Shown here piece after piece: positions 56,131 to 64,000 of a stretch of DNA of 64,000 nucleotides (positions are counted from its first letter, which is position 1; every line of letters begins with the position of its first letter). Under the pieces are notes generated by a model, which saw only the letters and a list, made by a program, of their open reading frames with translations, did not search any database and was not told the origin of the DNA. Origin of the DNA: Microbulbifer guangxiensis (lineage in GTDB: Bacteria; Pseudomonadota; Gammaproteobacteria; Pseudomonadales; Cellvibrionaceae); contig NZ_JAJSAQ010000001.1 in assembly GCF_021729075.1 (NCBI RefSeq), positions 1 through 64,000 of the forward strand, read 5' to 3'. The translations under genes and the position numbers were made by a program.

Positions 56131-57051
56131 ATGGTGAAAAATTTAAAGAAAGATGAAAAACTCTGGGGTGATGACCCTTTTAGTTTGCAGGAAGGCCTGC
56201 GGAATATTTCCGATGCCCGTGAACATTCTATCGCTAAAAACTTTTATCGGGATGGCTTTGTGCACCTCTCTGATGTGTTAGATTCAGGCGTTTGTGATGC
56301 TGCGGTCAATTCCTACCGTAATTGGTGCGATAGTCACCGTAAGGATATGTATGGAATTAGAGGTGATACTAGAAATCCTCGGGTTGTTAATCTTCATTCT
56401 GATTCCGACGAAGTTAAGCGTCTCTTTACGTCTAGTCAGTTTCTCTTAAATGTTCTCGATCTATTATTTGGTTATAGGGCCAGTGTTTATACAAGCCTTA
56501 CTTTTCAATACGGTACAGAGCAGCCCTTTCATAGAGATACACCTGTATTTAGAACCGCTCCGGAGGAATTTTACTTTGGTGTCTGGTTCGCCTTAGAGGA
56601 TGCTAATAAAGAGAATGGTTGCCTACGCGTGCTGAAGGGTGGACACAAGGGTGGCAGAGTCGATCAATATAGTTTTGCAGAAGAACTTGTTTCTGATGTC
56701 AATCAGATCCAGCCGGGTGGAAAGGGGCTGTGGGTGCCTTACCAAAATGCTGTTGTTGAAAAATGCTGGGAGGAAGGCGGTGTATCCGAGGAGTACTTAG
56801 AAGCGAAAAAAGGAGATGTTGTGATTTGGCATCCTCAACTGCCTCATGGCGGCTCACCCATTAGGGATGCTTCCAAAACAAGAATGAGTGTAGTCTATCA
56901 CGTCGTTCCCGAGCGCGTGCCAGTGTACCAGGCGGATGTTTTTTTCAACCGCTCGAAATCTAATGCCAGCCTTGAATCTGATAAGAGCTATTATGAGTTC
57001 GAGGGGCGGGAGTTTATGCGGACGGTACCCCCTAGATTTGGTAGTAATTAA
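56131..57051 (+). CDS. Phytanoyl-CoA-dioxygenase-family Fe(II)/2-oxoglutarate oxygenase
   Basis: A 306-residue PhyH-like protein. The iron ligands are FHRDTPV (His-x-Asp, residue ~133-135) and LPHGGS (~238), with a following arginine in TRMSVVYH for 2-oxoglutarate. I chose the ATG at 56131, six bases after a GGGGG run; an ATG two codons earlier and a TTG before it are also possible. Hydroxylation of a sugar or lipid precursor of the glycan is a reasonable guess. It ends the + strand run of the locus. Confidence 0.82.
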   Translation: MVKNLKKDEKLWGDDPFSLQEGLRNISDAREHSIAKNFYRDGFVHLSDVLDSGVCDAAVNSYRNWCDSHRKDMYGIRGDTRNPRVVNLHSDSDEVKRLFTSSQFLLNVLDLLFGYRASVYTSLTFQYGTEQPFHRDTPVFRTAPEEFYFGVWFALEDANKENGCLRVLKGGHKGGRVDQYSFAEELVSDVNQIQPGGKGLWVPYQNAVVEKCWEEGGVSEEYLEAKKGDVVIWHPQLPHGGSPIRDASKTRMSVVYHVVPERVPVYQADVFFNRSKSNASLESDKSYYEFEGREFMRTVPPRFGSN

Positions 57052-57074
57052 GTTCAATATGTTTAGTCGCGACT

Positions 57075-57141
57075 GAAAGTTTTGCGAAGAGAGTTTCTCT
57101 AGGGATAGGTGTCCTGTCGATTTACTTCTTCGCAAACTTTC
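57075..57141. repeat. Inverted repeat between convergent genes
   Basis: GAAAGTTTTGCGAAGA (57075-57090) and TCTTCGCAAACTTTC (57127-57141) are complementary except for one missing base, with 36 bases between. It lies in the 154-base gap between the dioxygenase gene and the oppositely oriented acyltransferase gene, so it could serve as a two-way terminator, though no long T run is present. Confidence 0.65.
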
Positions 57142-57205
57142 TGCAAATGATGATGCCTGTATCAAATATTAACGTCAGCAAAAGTTATTTTGATGTTGGT
57201 AACCC

Positions 57206-58372
57206 CTAGGTAACTTGTGGCCTATTTTGTTGGTGTCTGGAATTAGGTTCAAAGATTCCGGTTTTTCTTGAATCGGCTAGCTTTCGGCCGTAGTTGATGC
57301 CAGGTCTCTCGATAAAGCGATAAGTGAAGTTACTTGTAATCCAAACTATGGCGATAACAATGACGGCTGAAGTAGTAAATAAGAGGCCAGTGTCTGAAAT
57401 GCTTGATTCCAAGGCCTCTTTAAACCCTGCTTTCTTTAGTGCAAACATTATCATCGGATGGGTCAGATAGAGGCTGAAGCTGACTTTTCCGAGGTTTAAC
57501 AGTGGTCTTGACTCAAGTGCTTTTATCCTCGTGATGCAGGTGCCCAAGATAAAGCAGGCAAATACTATCCCCCAGAAAAATCTGACTCCATATATTGAGA
57601 GATGCCTAGAAAATAAGGGGTCCCATGTTTTAAGAGCAATTCCAGTTGCTAAAGCCAGAACTATTAAGAGGAGACCTACGTTTTTCTGCTGTGAGAAATC
57701 TAGTTTTTTCCAAATATTGAAGGTCGTAATTCCAGCCACGAAATATGGCAAGTGTGTCACCAGATTCATATACTTATAACTGCCAACATCCATAGTGGAT
57801 AAGTTCGTTTGAATTGCTTTTGATAATATGCAACTTGCAATAAAGGCGGCTAAGGAAAGTTTAAGATCGCGAATGAGCAATATCAGTACAGGGAAAATAG
57901 CATAAAACAGCATCTCAATTCCGACGGACCATCCTGCCCATGCGATACTCTCATGCTCCCCTGGGACGAGCCCAAACAGAAATGTGACATTCAGGAAGAC
58001 CGTTTCTAGCGAGTGTATTTTGTTAAAGGTAATCCACTGGATTATCATCCACAAAAACAGCATTGAGTAAAAAAGTGGTAAAATCCGAAATAGGCGTCGA
58101 GTATAGAAATTAACTATTTGGTTTGTTGTTTCTAGTCGCTGCGAGTACCCAAACGCGAGGACAAACCCACTTAAGACATAGAACAGGGGGACGCCTAACC
58201 CAAAGTGGGTGCTGATTATGCTCCATCCTTGAGGGACTTCAAATTTTAGGAGGTGGGGGAGGTGGAAGATTATAATCAATAAAGCCGCTAGTCCTCGTAA
58301 AGACTCAAGGCCCACTGTGTTTTGTCTTGCTCGATGGTTGTTCATTTCAAAGTTGGTCTTAGCTGCCGCCAC
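57206..58372 (-). CDS. Membrane acyltransferase (Acyl_transf_3/OafA type)
   Basis: A multi-pass membrane protein of 388 residues (379 if it starts at the ATG at 58345). The signatures are GLESLRGLAALLIIIFH at the N-terminus, a central WSVGIEMLFY and the late SFSLYLTHPMIM. OafA-type proteins acetylate (or otherwise acylate) O-antigen or capsule sugars from the periplasmic side. About ten hydrophobic segments. The 58372 start would be a GTG without a clear ribosome-binding site. It is transcribed in the same direction as rfbBA. Confidence 0.88.
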   Translation of the reverse strand: MAAAKTNFEMNNHRARQNTVGLESLRGLAALLIIIFHLPHLLKFEVPQGWSIISTHFGLGVPLFYVLSGFVLAFGYSQRLETTNQIVNFYTRRLFRILPLFYSMLFLWMIIQWITFNKIHSLETVFLNVTFLFGLVPGEHESIAWAGWSVGIEMLFYAIFPVLILLIRDLKLSLAAFIASCILSKAIQTNLSTMDVGSYKYMNLVTHLPYFVAGITTFNIWKKLDFSQQKNVGLLLIVLALATGIALKTWDPLFSRHLSIYGVRFFWGIVFACFILGTCITRIKALESRPLLNLGKVSFSLYLTHPMIMFALKKAGFKEALESSISDTGLLFTTSAVIVIAIVWITSNFTYRFIERPGINYGRKLADSRKTGIFEPNSRHQQNRPQVT

Positions 58373-58418
58373 TGCGTTATAATGTTTCTTATTTTTTTCT
58401 GGTTTGATGCTGGTTATT

Positions 58419-58445
58419 ACGCTCCACCCATGTTGGGTGCAGCGT
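58419..58445 (-). terminator. Possible hairpin after rfbA
   Basis: ACGCT-CACCC pairs with GGGTG-AGCGT across a 5-base loop, with one mismatched base on each side. It lies 17 bases after the rfbA stop on the minus strand. No T run follows, so a structural end is only possible. Confidence 0.35.
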
Positions 58446-58461
58446 ATAAATGCAATTATTT

Positions 58462-59334
58462 TTAGTTGATCAAGCTGCTTAGATATTTCCCATATCCTGT
58501 TTTCCGCAATTGCTCTGCTTTTGAGGTGATTGATTCCTTACTTAACCAGCCATTCTTATAGCCAATTTCCTCAAGGCATGCCACCTTGAGGCCTTGTCGA
58601 TGTTCAATCGTTTGAACAAAGTGCCCGGCTTCAATCAGTGAGTCGTGTGTGCCTGTATCCAGCCACGCAAAGCCGCGGCCAAGAACCTCTACATTAAGTA
58701 AGCCATCTTGTAGATAGTTGCCATTTATATCTGTAATTTCCAACTCGCCACGTGGAGATGGTTTTGTTGCTTTGGCTATATCAATGACCTGGTTGTCATA
58801 GAAATACAAGCCAGTGACCGCGTAATTGGATTTTGGTTTTTGAGGTTTCTCTTCAATTGAAATTGCTCGTCCACTATCGTTGAACTCAACCACACCAAAT
58901 CGCTCAGGGTCAGATACATGGTAGGCAAATACGCTTGCTCCAGCTTCTCTGCTAACCGCGCTCTGTAACTTTGTTGAAAAGTGTTCACCGTAGAAGATGT
59001 TGTCGCCAAGAATTAGGGCAACGTTGTCATCGCCGATAAACTCCTCTCCAATAATAAAGGCTTGGGCGAGGCCATCAGGGCTAGGTTGTATGGCGTAGCT
59101 CAGGTTGATGCCGAAGTTGCTGCCGTCTCCAAGAAGCTCCTGATATTGTGGGAGATCTCGAGGTGTGGAAATAATCAAGATATCCTGAATTCCCGCTAAC
59201 ATAAGCGTCGAAATCGGATAATAAATCATCGGCTTGTCATACACTGGAAGTAGTTGTTTAGAGACCCCGAGTGTAATTGGGTGTAAGCGAGTTCCGGAAC
59301 CGCCTGCTAATACGATTCCCTTATATTTCTTCAT
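58462..59334 (-). CDS. rfbA: Glucose-1-phosphate thymidylyltransferase
   Basis: First enzyme of dTDP-L-rhamnose synthesis. The 290-residue protein has [33 protein letters not shown], the LGDNIFYG segment and [15 protein letters not shown]. It overlaps rfbB by four bases. The order rfbB-rfbA on this strand is the usual operon start, but rfbC and rfbD are elsewhere in the locus. Confidence 0.96.
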   Translation of the reverse strand: MKKYKGIVLAGGSGTRLHPITLGVSKQLLPVYDKPMIYYPISTLMLAGIQDILIISTPRDLPQYQELLGDGSNFGINLSYAIQPSPDGLAQAFIIGEEFIGDDNVALILGDNIFYGEHFSTKLQSAVSREAGASVFAYHVSDPERFGVVEFNDSGRAISIEEKPQKPKSNYAVTGLYFYDNQVIDIAKATKPSPRGELEITDINGNYLQDGLLNVEVLGRGFAWLDTGTHDSLIEAGHFVQTIEHRQGLKVACLEEIGYKNGWLSKESITSKAEQLRKTGYGKYLSSLIN

Positions 59335-60416
59335 GCTACCTCTACTTCTTTTTCTTGTTTGCCGATGCGGTGAAGTTTGTATTCACCGTTTAGGACGTTT
59401 TCCCACCACTTCGTGTTGTCTAGATACCACTTTACGGTCTTGCGAATGCCGCTTTCAAACGTTTCCTCCGGTACCCACCCGAGCTCGGAGCCAATTTTTG
59501 CAGCATCAATTGCATAGCGCTGGTCGTGCCCAGGGCGATCCTTAACAAAGGTGATGAGGTCTTGGTAGTTCTCTATCCCTTCTGGCTTGTTTGGAGCCAG
59601 CTCTTCCAGAAGCGAACATATTGTTTCTACGACCTCAATGTTTTTCTTCTCGTTGTGGCCACCGATGTTGAAAGTTTCGCCAACTTGGCCTTCCGTGACA
59701 ACGCGATAGAGTGCTTTCGCATGATCCTCTACATACAGCCAGTCGCGGATTTGGGAGCCGTCTCCGTATACAGGAAGCGGTTTGCCGGCCAAGGCATTGA
59801 GAATCACATGGGGAATCAATTTTTCCGGGAAGTGGAATGGCCCGTAGTTGTTCGAGCAATTCGTGATGATCACTGGGAGGCCATAAGTACGACCCCAAGC
59901 CCGCACCAGGTGATCTGATGACGCCTTGCTTGCAGAGTAGGGGGAGCTAGGTGCGTAAGGGGTTTCCTCGGTAAAGAGGTCCTCAGTGCCCTCCAGATCG
60001 CCATACACTTCGTCGGTAGAGATGTGGTGGAAGCGGAAATTAGCTCGCTCTGCTTCGGGTAGGCTTAGCCAGTAACCCCGGGCTGCCTCCAGCATGGAGT
60101 AGGTGCCGACGATGTTGGTTTGGATGAACTCCCCAGGACCATCAATGGAGCGATCCACATGAGACTCAGCAGCCAAGTGCATGATTGCCATTGGTCGATA
60201 TTTGCTCAGCAATGCTGAAATTTCGGCCTGATTGCAGATATCGACCTGTTCGAAGTGGTAACGCTCTGATTTTTCTACCGAAGCGAGAGATTCGAGGTTC
60301 CCCGCGTAGGTGAGCTTATCTACGTTAACGACGGTGTCGTGAGTGTTATTGACGATATGACGGACGACCGCGCTTCCAATAAAGCCGGCTCCCCCCGTTA
60401 CCAAAATTGTTCCCAT
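59331..60416 (-). CDS. rfbB: dTDP-glucose 4,6-dehydratase
   Basis: Second enzyme of the dTDP-L-rhamnose route, NAD-dependent. The 361-residue protein shows [38 protein letters not shown], the [20 protein letters not shown] catalytic Tyr-x-x-x-Lys, and [10 protein letters not shown]. First gene of the rfbBA unit on the minus strand, with a 347-base non-coding region upstream. Confidence 0.96.
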   Translation of the reverse strand: MGTILVTGGAGFIGSAVVRHIVNNTHDTVVNVDKLTYAGNLESLASVEKSERYHFEQVDICNQAEISALLSKYRPMAIMHLAAESHVDRSIDGPGEFIQTNIVGTYSMLEAARGYWLSLPEAERANFRFHHISTDEVYGDLEGTEDLFTEETPYAPSSPYSASKASSDHLVRAWGRTYGLPVIITNCSNNYGPFHFPEKLIPHVILNALAGKPLPVYGDGSQIRDWLYVEDHAKALYRVVTEGQVGETFNIGGHNEKKNIEVVETICSLLEELAPNKPEGIENYQDLITFVKDRPGHDQRYAIDAAKIGSELGWVPEETFESGIRKTVKWYLDNTKWWENVLNGEYKLHRIGKQEKEVEVA

Positions 60417-60763
60417 GGTTACTGCCTACTTCCGATAATCCGTGGCTGATGCCATCTACAAACTTGAGTTCTAATTAGGTGGCAAATACTACCAATGAGG
60501 GGGGGATCAGTACACTTTCAGGCTAAATTTCCCTGTGGTTGGTTGATAAGCGTACAGTTGGTGCGGTTGGTTTTCACGTGGCGACAGATCTGCCGACTGA
60601 CTTTCATTGCGCGCTCAGATTTCTGCTGGGGTGAGATCCATTTGTTTTGTATCTAACCCTCTGGGGTTGATTGAAAACTGATCATTGAGAGCATTTTGTC
60701 GGCTTTCGCATGTGGAGAGGCGGCGGGCGGGGGCCAGATCTGCACCAATGACCTGTGGAGCGG
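60417..60763. other. Intergenic region between rfbB and batD
   Basis: 347 bases with no gene. It should carry the rfbBA promoter (minus strand), but I see no strong -35/-10 pair. No ops/JUMPstart match is seen. Base composition changes here from the AT-rich locus back to GC-rich DNA. Confidence 0.4.
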
Positions 60764-62464
60764 TCAGAATAGTTCCGGAAGTGCCTTACGCTGCTGACTC
60801 CCCACTTGCTCTGTAGGAGACCTCAATAAACGATCCACCAGCATCTGAGCCTCTTTCTGATTCAGTGGTCGGGCAGGTGAAGAATAGATTGCGGAGTCGA
60901 GCGCTGACTGTAACCGGGTGAGTTCTGGCAGCTGAAGAAGTCGGCTCGCCTCTGCGAGACTCCGCCCTGCAGTGTGGGGCCAGCGTGCATGCACCCACCG
61001 AACGAGAGCAGCCTGAATAGCTTTGGGTTCATTCCCTTGGCAGGCCCGTTTCAGTTCCTTGGCCTTTTTTCCCTTATCTCCAGCGTTGGTGGGATGCGGC
61101 TTCCTTAGACTGCTGCCTTGCTGCTTTTGCAGCCAGAAATAATAAAAGACCCAAAGAAGGTGAGCAGCGATAGCCGCCAGCGCGAGATTCCGCCAGAAGT
61201 TGTCTGCAGGCATGGCTGTTCTGGGCTGTGGCACAAGGTCAGCAGCGCTCCCTGGTGGTGCTGTGTTGGTGGCCGCGGCACTACCAATCACCTTAAACCT
61301 GAAAGCTGGCAACTGCGTCGCCCGCTGTCGCCCGGTCTTGGTATCCCACCAGGTGATCGTAATCGGCGGTAGCTGATAGTCCCCGGGCTTGGTCGCGACG
61401 ATGGCCGTAGTCTCAATGCGGCTCCCTGTTATTCCGTTAGTGCTGACTTGATCATCCTGCTGTGGCTGGTCGGGGTAGGTCTTGAGCCCGTCCACGTTCA
61501 GCTGGGGCAGGGGGGGCAGCTGGGCGGCGCGGAGGCCTTCGGCGCGCAGGGTCAGGATGCGGGTGATGGGTTCGCCGACGGTGAAAGTGTCCGGATCCTG
61601 GCTCCAGCTCTGCACGATACCCAGGCTGGCGGCGGGGAGCCAGTGGGTGCCGGTGTAGGTGTCGGGCTTGGGGTTGACCTGGATGGTCTGCGGTTCCGAG
61701 CGCAGGCGCAGCCGCTGGGTGTTGCGGTTGAACAACGAGAATGGGTCCCGGCGGCCGGCGACGGCGACGTAGTTCAGCGCCGGGATGGTCAGCTTACCGG
61801 AGCTCTCCGGGAAGATGGCATAGGTGAGCTCATAAACGGCGTGGCCGACGCCGTTGATGCGGCGCTCGTAGCGCTGCTCGTCCACTTTTTCGACGTGGGC
61901 CCCCGGTACCTGAAGGGCTTCGGTGGCGATGTCGTGCAGGCCGATAGTGGTGTACAGGCGGACTTTTACTAACAGCTGCTCCTGGACAAAGATCTCTTTC
62001 TTGTCCAGTTCCACTTCGAGAAACGCCTGGCGATTGACGGCGTCCGGGCGGCTGCCGGCTTCGGTTATGGTGATGGGGATCGCGTCCGAGACTTCACCAT
62101 GGTAGTGGAGGGAGGGGATGAACAGCTTGCCCTCCCGTTTTGGTGCCAGCACCAGCATCCATTCGACGAAGCTCTCGGCGCGGCCGTTGATCACCCGGTA
62201 CTGGTTGGACTGCTGGCGGGAGAGGATGTCGAAATCCTGTTCCAGCAGTTCGAAGTCGGGTTGGCCACCGCTCTCGGTGCCGGAATAGCGCAGGCGCAGG
62301 TTGAGGGTCTCGTCGATACCGATTTCGTTGCGGTCGACGGTGGCCGACAGCAGGTCCGATGCCATGACAGTAGTAGGCAGGCCCAGGGCAAACAGTAGGC
62401 ACAGTAGTAGCGCTGCAGCGTACGGATTGCGGCTGGAAAAGGCGCTAGTCAGTTTTCGGGTCAT
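60764..62464 (-). CDS. BatD family protein
   Basis: A 566-residue protein of the BatD family (Bacteroides aerotolerance-type locus), which lies in the periplasm and is anchored by a C-terminal hydrophobic segment at about residues 430-447. It has a signal peptide (residues ~10-34, ALLLCLLFALGLPTT) followed by beta-rich repeats (ATVDRNEIGIDETLNLRLRY, QAFLEVELDKKEIFVQEQL). I chose the ATG at 62464, which starts a normal signal peptide, with GAGGG four bases upstream; ATG 62485 would overlap the previous gene by 7 bases. Follows the VWA-TPR gene closely. Confidence 0.85.
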   Translation of the reverse strand: MTRKLTSAFSSRNPYAAALLLCLLFALGLPTTVMASDLLSATVDRNEIGIDETLNLRLRYSGTESGGQPDFELLEQDFDILSRQQSNQYRVINGRAESFVEWMLVLAPKREGKLFIPSLHYHGEVSDAIPITITEAGSRPDAVNRQAFLEVELDKKEIFVQEQLLVKVRLYTTIGLHDIATEALQVPGAHVEKVDEQRYERRINGVGHAVYELTYAIFPESSGKLTIPALNYVAVAGRRDPFSLFNRNTQRLRLRSEPQTIQVNPKPDTYTGTHWLPAASLGIVQSWSQDPDTFTVGEPITRILTLRAEGLRAAQLPPLPQLNVDGLKTYPDQPQQDDQVSTNGITGSRIETTAIVATKPGDYQLPPITITWWDTKTGRQRATQLPAFRFKVIGSAAATNTAPPGSAADLVPQPRTAMPADNFWRNLALAAIAAHLLWVFYYFWLQKQQGSSLRKPHPTNAGDKGKKAKELKRACQGNEPKAIQAALVRWVHARWPHTAGRSLAEASRLLQLPELTRLQSALDSAIYSSPARPLNQKEAQMLVDRLLRSPTEQVGSQQRKALPELF

Positions 62465-62478
62465 CGGGCCCTCGGTCA

Positions 62479-64000
62479 CTACCATCGTTGGGTGGCTCCA
62501 TTTTCCGGCGGTTCCCACTCGCCGGTTCGATAGGCCCGGCGGCGCTGCAGGCTTTCGTATTTGAATTTCTCCCGCATCAGGCCGGCGGGATCGTCGGGAA
62601 TCTGGCGCAGCCACTGGTCGAGGGCCTGTTGGGTCTCGGGGTCAAGTTCGCTCTCCCTGGCATCGGCCTGCTGTTGCTCGCCATTCTTCTTCTGCTCTTC
62701 GCCATCGCGGGCTTTGCCGGCCTGCTGCTCTTGCTCGCTCTGGTCCTGTTGCTGCTCGCTGGAGTCGGCCTGCTGTTCCCCTGAATCCTCGGGCTCCCCC
62801 TGCTGGTTCTGCCGGGAACCCTGGTTTTGCTGGTCCTGTTGTTGGCCAGACTGGTCTTGCTGCTGTTGCTGGCCGCTCTGGGATTGCTGTTGGTCTTGCT
62901 CACCCTGCTGCTGGTCCTGTTGCTGCTGATCCTGCCCCTGTTGGGATTGCTGTTGCTGCTGTTGCTGCAGGTCGCGGAGTTGTTTGGCAATTTCCCGGTT
63001 GTGCTGGGCATCGGTCAGCTGTGGCTGTCTGTCGAGCGCGGCATCGAAGGCTTCGATGGCCTCGTCATAGCGACCCTGACGGGTGAGGGCGTTACCGAGA
63101 TTGTACAGGCTGTCCGCATTCTCGCCCTGAGCGAATTCCTTCTGGGCGGCGGGGAAATCGCCAGCGCGGTACTGGGCGGTGCCCCGCCACTGGGGATCGC
63201 GAAACTTTTCTGCGGCAAGGTCCGCCTTGCCTTCCTCCAGCAGACGTTTGGCCTGCTGATCCTCCCGCAGCCAGAGATCCTGCAGTTCGACCGCGCTGGC
63301 CGGCTCCGGCAGGAGGAGTGTGAAGGAGAGGGGCAGGGCGCAGGCCAGTGCACCGCGCCGGAATAACAGGGCGGCCAGGGGAAGTAAGAGCAATAGCAGC
63401 CAAGGGCCTTCCTCGCGCCATTGGTCAAACTCGCGCTCGGTCAGGCGGGCCTGGTCTGGTGCGCTTTCTTCGGGTAGCAGCCTGGCGATGTCCTTGTCAT
63501 CTACTGCGATGCGGGCGAAGCGTCCGCCGCTGCCACGGGCCAGTTTCTGCAGTTTGCCGGGGTCGAATCCGGCGATAACGATGGCCCCGTTGCTGTCGGT
63601 GACAAAACCGCCACCATCTCCGCGCGGGATCGGGCTGCCATCACCACTGCCAACTGCCAGGATCGACAGGCTGGCCAGGTCGCCCGCCACCATGCCAGCG
63701 ACTGTCGGCACTGCTTCTTCGGCGATGCCGTCGGTGATCACCAGTAGCTGGCCGCGTCCATTGGCACCATCCTCCAGTAGGCGCAGCCCGGTTTCCACCG
63801 CCATCTCGATGTTGCTGCCCGGTACCGGCATGATCGTTGGCGATAGGGCCGGGACCAGGTTGGCGATGGTGGCGGTATCTTCCGTCAGTGGTGTAACCAG
63901 ATGGGCTTCGCCACCGTATGCCACCAGCGCGGTGAGGCCGTCCTCCCGCTGGCGCAGGATATCGAGAATCTTGAGCCGCGCCCGGGTGAGACGGTTGGGT
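62479..64000 (-). CDS. VWA-TPR protein (BatB/BatC-like fusion), N-terminus outside the window
   Basis: The frame is open to the window end at 64000, so the N-terminal part is missing; the visible 507 residues continue the VWA domain (LVAYGGEAHLVTPLTED, LLVITDGI). A membrane segment follows (PWLLLLLLPLAALL), then a TPR-like region (YNLGNALTRQGRYDEAIEAFD) and a long glutamine-rich linker (from ~63000 down to ~62680). BatB (VWA) and BatC (TPR) are usually separate or fused in this way in gammaproteobacteria. With BatD downstream this is part of a bat/MoxR-type operon. Confidence 0.88.
   Translation of the reverse strand, partial: PNRLTRARLKILDILRQREDGLTALVAYGGEAHLVTPLTEDTATIANLVPALSPTIMPVPGSNIEMAVETGLRLLEDGANGRGQLLVITDGIAEEAVPTVAGMVAGDLASLSILAVGSGDGSPIPRGDGGGFVTDSNGAIVIAGFDPGKLQKLARGSGGRFARIAVDDKDIARLLPEESAPDQARLTEREFDQWREEGPWLLLLLLPLAALLFRRGALACALPLSFTLLLPEPASAVELQDLWLREDQQAKRLLEEGKADLAAEKFRDPQWRGTAQYRAGDFPAAQKEFAQGENADSLYNLGNALTRQGRYDEAIEAFDAALDRQPQLTDAQHNREIAKQLRDLQQQQQQQSQQGQDQQQQDQQQGEQDQQQSQSGQQQQQDQSGQQQDQQNQGSRQNQQGEPEDSGEQQADSSEQQQDQSEQEQQAGKARDGEEQKKNGEQQQADARESELDPETQQALDQWLRQIPDDPAGLMREKFKYESLQRRRAYRTGEWEPPENGATQRW

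Overview
The window looks like the chromosome of a free-living, probably marine gammaproteobacterium. The nearest match from memory is the Cellvibrionales/Microbulbifer group, but the genus is inferred from gene content and not proven. Pointers are the AcnB-type aconitase, LpxH, MiaE, RsmC/RsuA, GlnS, the small DUF3012, DUF3081, DUF2383 and DUF3429 proteins, a MukB-like Mks condensin, and GC-rich core genes.

Layout. 1-900: one unrecognised small gene and non-coding DNA. 919-12.4 kb: acnB, a DUF1289 protein, a lipid kinase with a DUF2383 gene, a Tus-type replication-terminator protein, a PqqC/TENA-fold protein, miaE, small conserved genes, a RutE-like nitroreductase, and a ppiB-lpxH-dehydrogenase operon. 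12.7-16.8 kb: glnS and cysS, separated by a ~1 kb array of REP-like palindromes. 16.9-23.7 kb: a DUF3012 lipoprotein, then mksF-mksE-mksB (an SMC-like condensin related to Wadjet JetABC but with no JetD/MksG nuclease gene), then a coiled-coil membrane protein. 23.9-28.3 kb: a free-methionine-R-sulfoxide reductase, a spermidine-synthase-like protein, rsmC, rsuA and folD. 28.5-33.7 kb: two tRNA clusters (Pro, Arg, His; Val, Asp) with strong promoters and terminators, cysC, more repeats, and a large DUF6351-like secreted or anchored hydrolase. 34.2-38.6 kb: an enoyl-reductase-like MDR protein, an Xre/RES toxin-antitoxin pair with a palindromic operator, a PLP enzyme and nadK.

38.7-60.4 kb is a clearly more AT-rich surface-polysaccharide locus. 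It holds a Wzm/Wzt-type ABC exporter, at least six glycosyltransferase genes, the dTDP-L-rhamnose genes (rfbCD on +, rfbBA on -), a protein with two sulfotransferase domains, a second sulfotransferase-like protein, a discoidin-LicD fusion next to a glycerol-3-phosphate cytidylyltransferase, a 1270-residue protein joining a WbsX/GH99-like domain to GT4 and GT2 domains, a phytanoyl-CoA-dioxygenase-family protein and an acyltransferase. Together they suggest an exported, rhamnose-containing glycan carrying sulfate, glycerol-phosphate (or a similar phospho-group) and acyl groups. 60.8-64 kb: a BatD protein and a VWA-TPR (BatB/BatC-like) protein cut by the window edge.

The observations most worth following are the multi-domain polysaccharide enzymes, the Tus homologue, the orphan Mks condensin, the operator of the RES toxin-antitoxin pair and the composite repeat array. 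I did not find a CRISPR array, prophage, transposase or integrase.
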